From Actinomycetota bacterium (GTDB lineage: Bacteria; Actinomycetota; Actinomycetes; Nanopelagicales; Nanopelagicaceae): DNA of 7,662 nucleotides. The notes under the pieces are model-generated. The model searched no databases. It was not told where the DNA came from and saw only the letters and a list, made by a program, of their open reading frames with translations. Where the stretch lies: the NCBI GenBank assembly GCA_013205455.1, contig JABMMO010000124.1, forward strand, positions 1 to 7,662. Reading direction: 5' to 3'. Positions within the stretch are counted from its first letter, which is position 1. Each line of letters starts with the position of its first letter. The translations under genes were made by a program, and so were the position numbers. Below, in pieces: positions 7,348 through 7,662 of the stretch.

Positions 7348-7662
7348 TTAATTCCGCTCAATCATGACTACGGCAGATGCAATCCCAGCATCATGCGAGA
7401 GCGATAAATGCACGCTTGCGCTATCAATTAAATCTGCGATAACTCCACGAAATAAGAACGCTGGTTTTCCAGATTCCAAATTAATAACTTCAGCATCATG
7501 CCAAGGTAAACCTTTATTAGCGTTCAACGCTTTTGCTAACGCCTCTTTTGCGGCAAACCTCGCGGCCAATGAAGAGATTGGTAGCGCTGCTTCGGCTGGC
7601 GTAAATAACCGCTCTTTTAAATTAGGAGTGCGCTCTAATGAATCGGCGAAGCGCTTGATGTC
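7348..7662 (-). CDS. acpS: Holo-[acyl-carrier-protein] synthase, 5' end outside window
   Basis: This enzyme transfers the phosphopantetheine arm from CoA to a serine of acyl carrier protein, activating fatty-acid synthesis. The frame is open to the window edge and gives 104 residues; roughly nine more should precede it (the usual start MIxGxGxDxx). Seen here are DIKRFADSLERTPNLKERLF at the N-terminal side, the metal/CoA-binding helix RFAAKEALAKAL with conserved Glu40 (window numbering), WHDAEVINLESGKPAF, and the C-terminal strand VHLSLSHDAGIASAVVMIE. Together these are diagnostic of the family. The estimated total of about 113 residues fits the AcpS family. The TTG codon at 7569 is an internal leucine, not the start, since the homologous N-terminal part continues upstream. 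The stop lies 7 nt before the alr ATG, consistent with one operon. In many actinobacteria an NAD(P)HX epimerase gene separates acpS and alr; it is absent between them here. Confidence 0.92.
   Translation of the reverse strand, partial: DIKRFADSLERTPNLKERLFTPAEAALPISSLAARFAAKEALAKALNANKGLPWHDAEVINLESGKPAFLFRGVIADLIDSASVHLSLSHDAGIASAVVMIERN

Noticed and set aside
7341..7361. TTG start for alr at 7361
   Set aside because: It would overlap acpS and add residues not seen in the family; the ATG at 7340 gives the usual Alr N-terminus.

Overview
The window is a densely packed, single-direction stretch of bacterial chromosome. Every gene I can support lies on the minus strand, so transcription enters from the high-coordinate end and leaves past position 1. 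Eight genes fill the window with only about 46 non-coding bases between them (gaps of 7, 17 and 22 nt). The other junctions overlap. By eye the base composition is moderately AT-leaning. Tight packing, this composition, Ala/Gly-rich secreted proteins and an acpS-alr neighbourhood suggest a streamlined actinobacterium, for example the freshwater acI / Nanopelagicales type. This is inference from style only, because no rRNA or other phylogenetic marker is present.

In transcription order, from high to low coordinates, there are three blocks. First come two housekeeping genes: the 3' part of acpS (holo-ACP synthase, truncated by the window edge) and alr (alanine racemase). Second is a complete LivGFHMK-type branched-chain amino acid ABC importer in the order ATPase livG, ATPase livF, permease livH, permease livM, substrate-binding protein. 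Third is a gene for a secreted alpha/beta-hydrolase whose start codon overlaps the stop of the binding-protein gene (ATGA) and whose 3' end runs off position 1.

The importer is complete: two different cytoplasmic ATPases, two different membrane subunits and an exported solute-binding protein. The hydrolase is exported too and is translationally linked to the binding protein, so an attractive but unproven idea is that it releases a small product outside the cell for capture by the transporter. The racemase just upstream would allow D/L interconversion of alanine in the cytoplasm.

Nothing here is a mobile element, CRISPR array, RNA gene or phage remnant, and no promoter or terminator is evident. 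Points worth a second look are the hydrolase-transporter coupling, the hydrolase's long lid-like insertion and half of a tannase-type Cys signature, a binding protein without a lipobox, a Glu in Alr where characterised enzymes carry a carbamylated Lys, and a degenerate ABC signature in LivG. I see no wholly new system.
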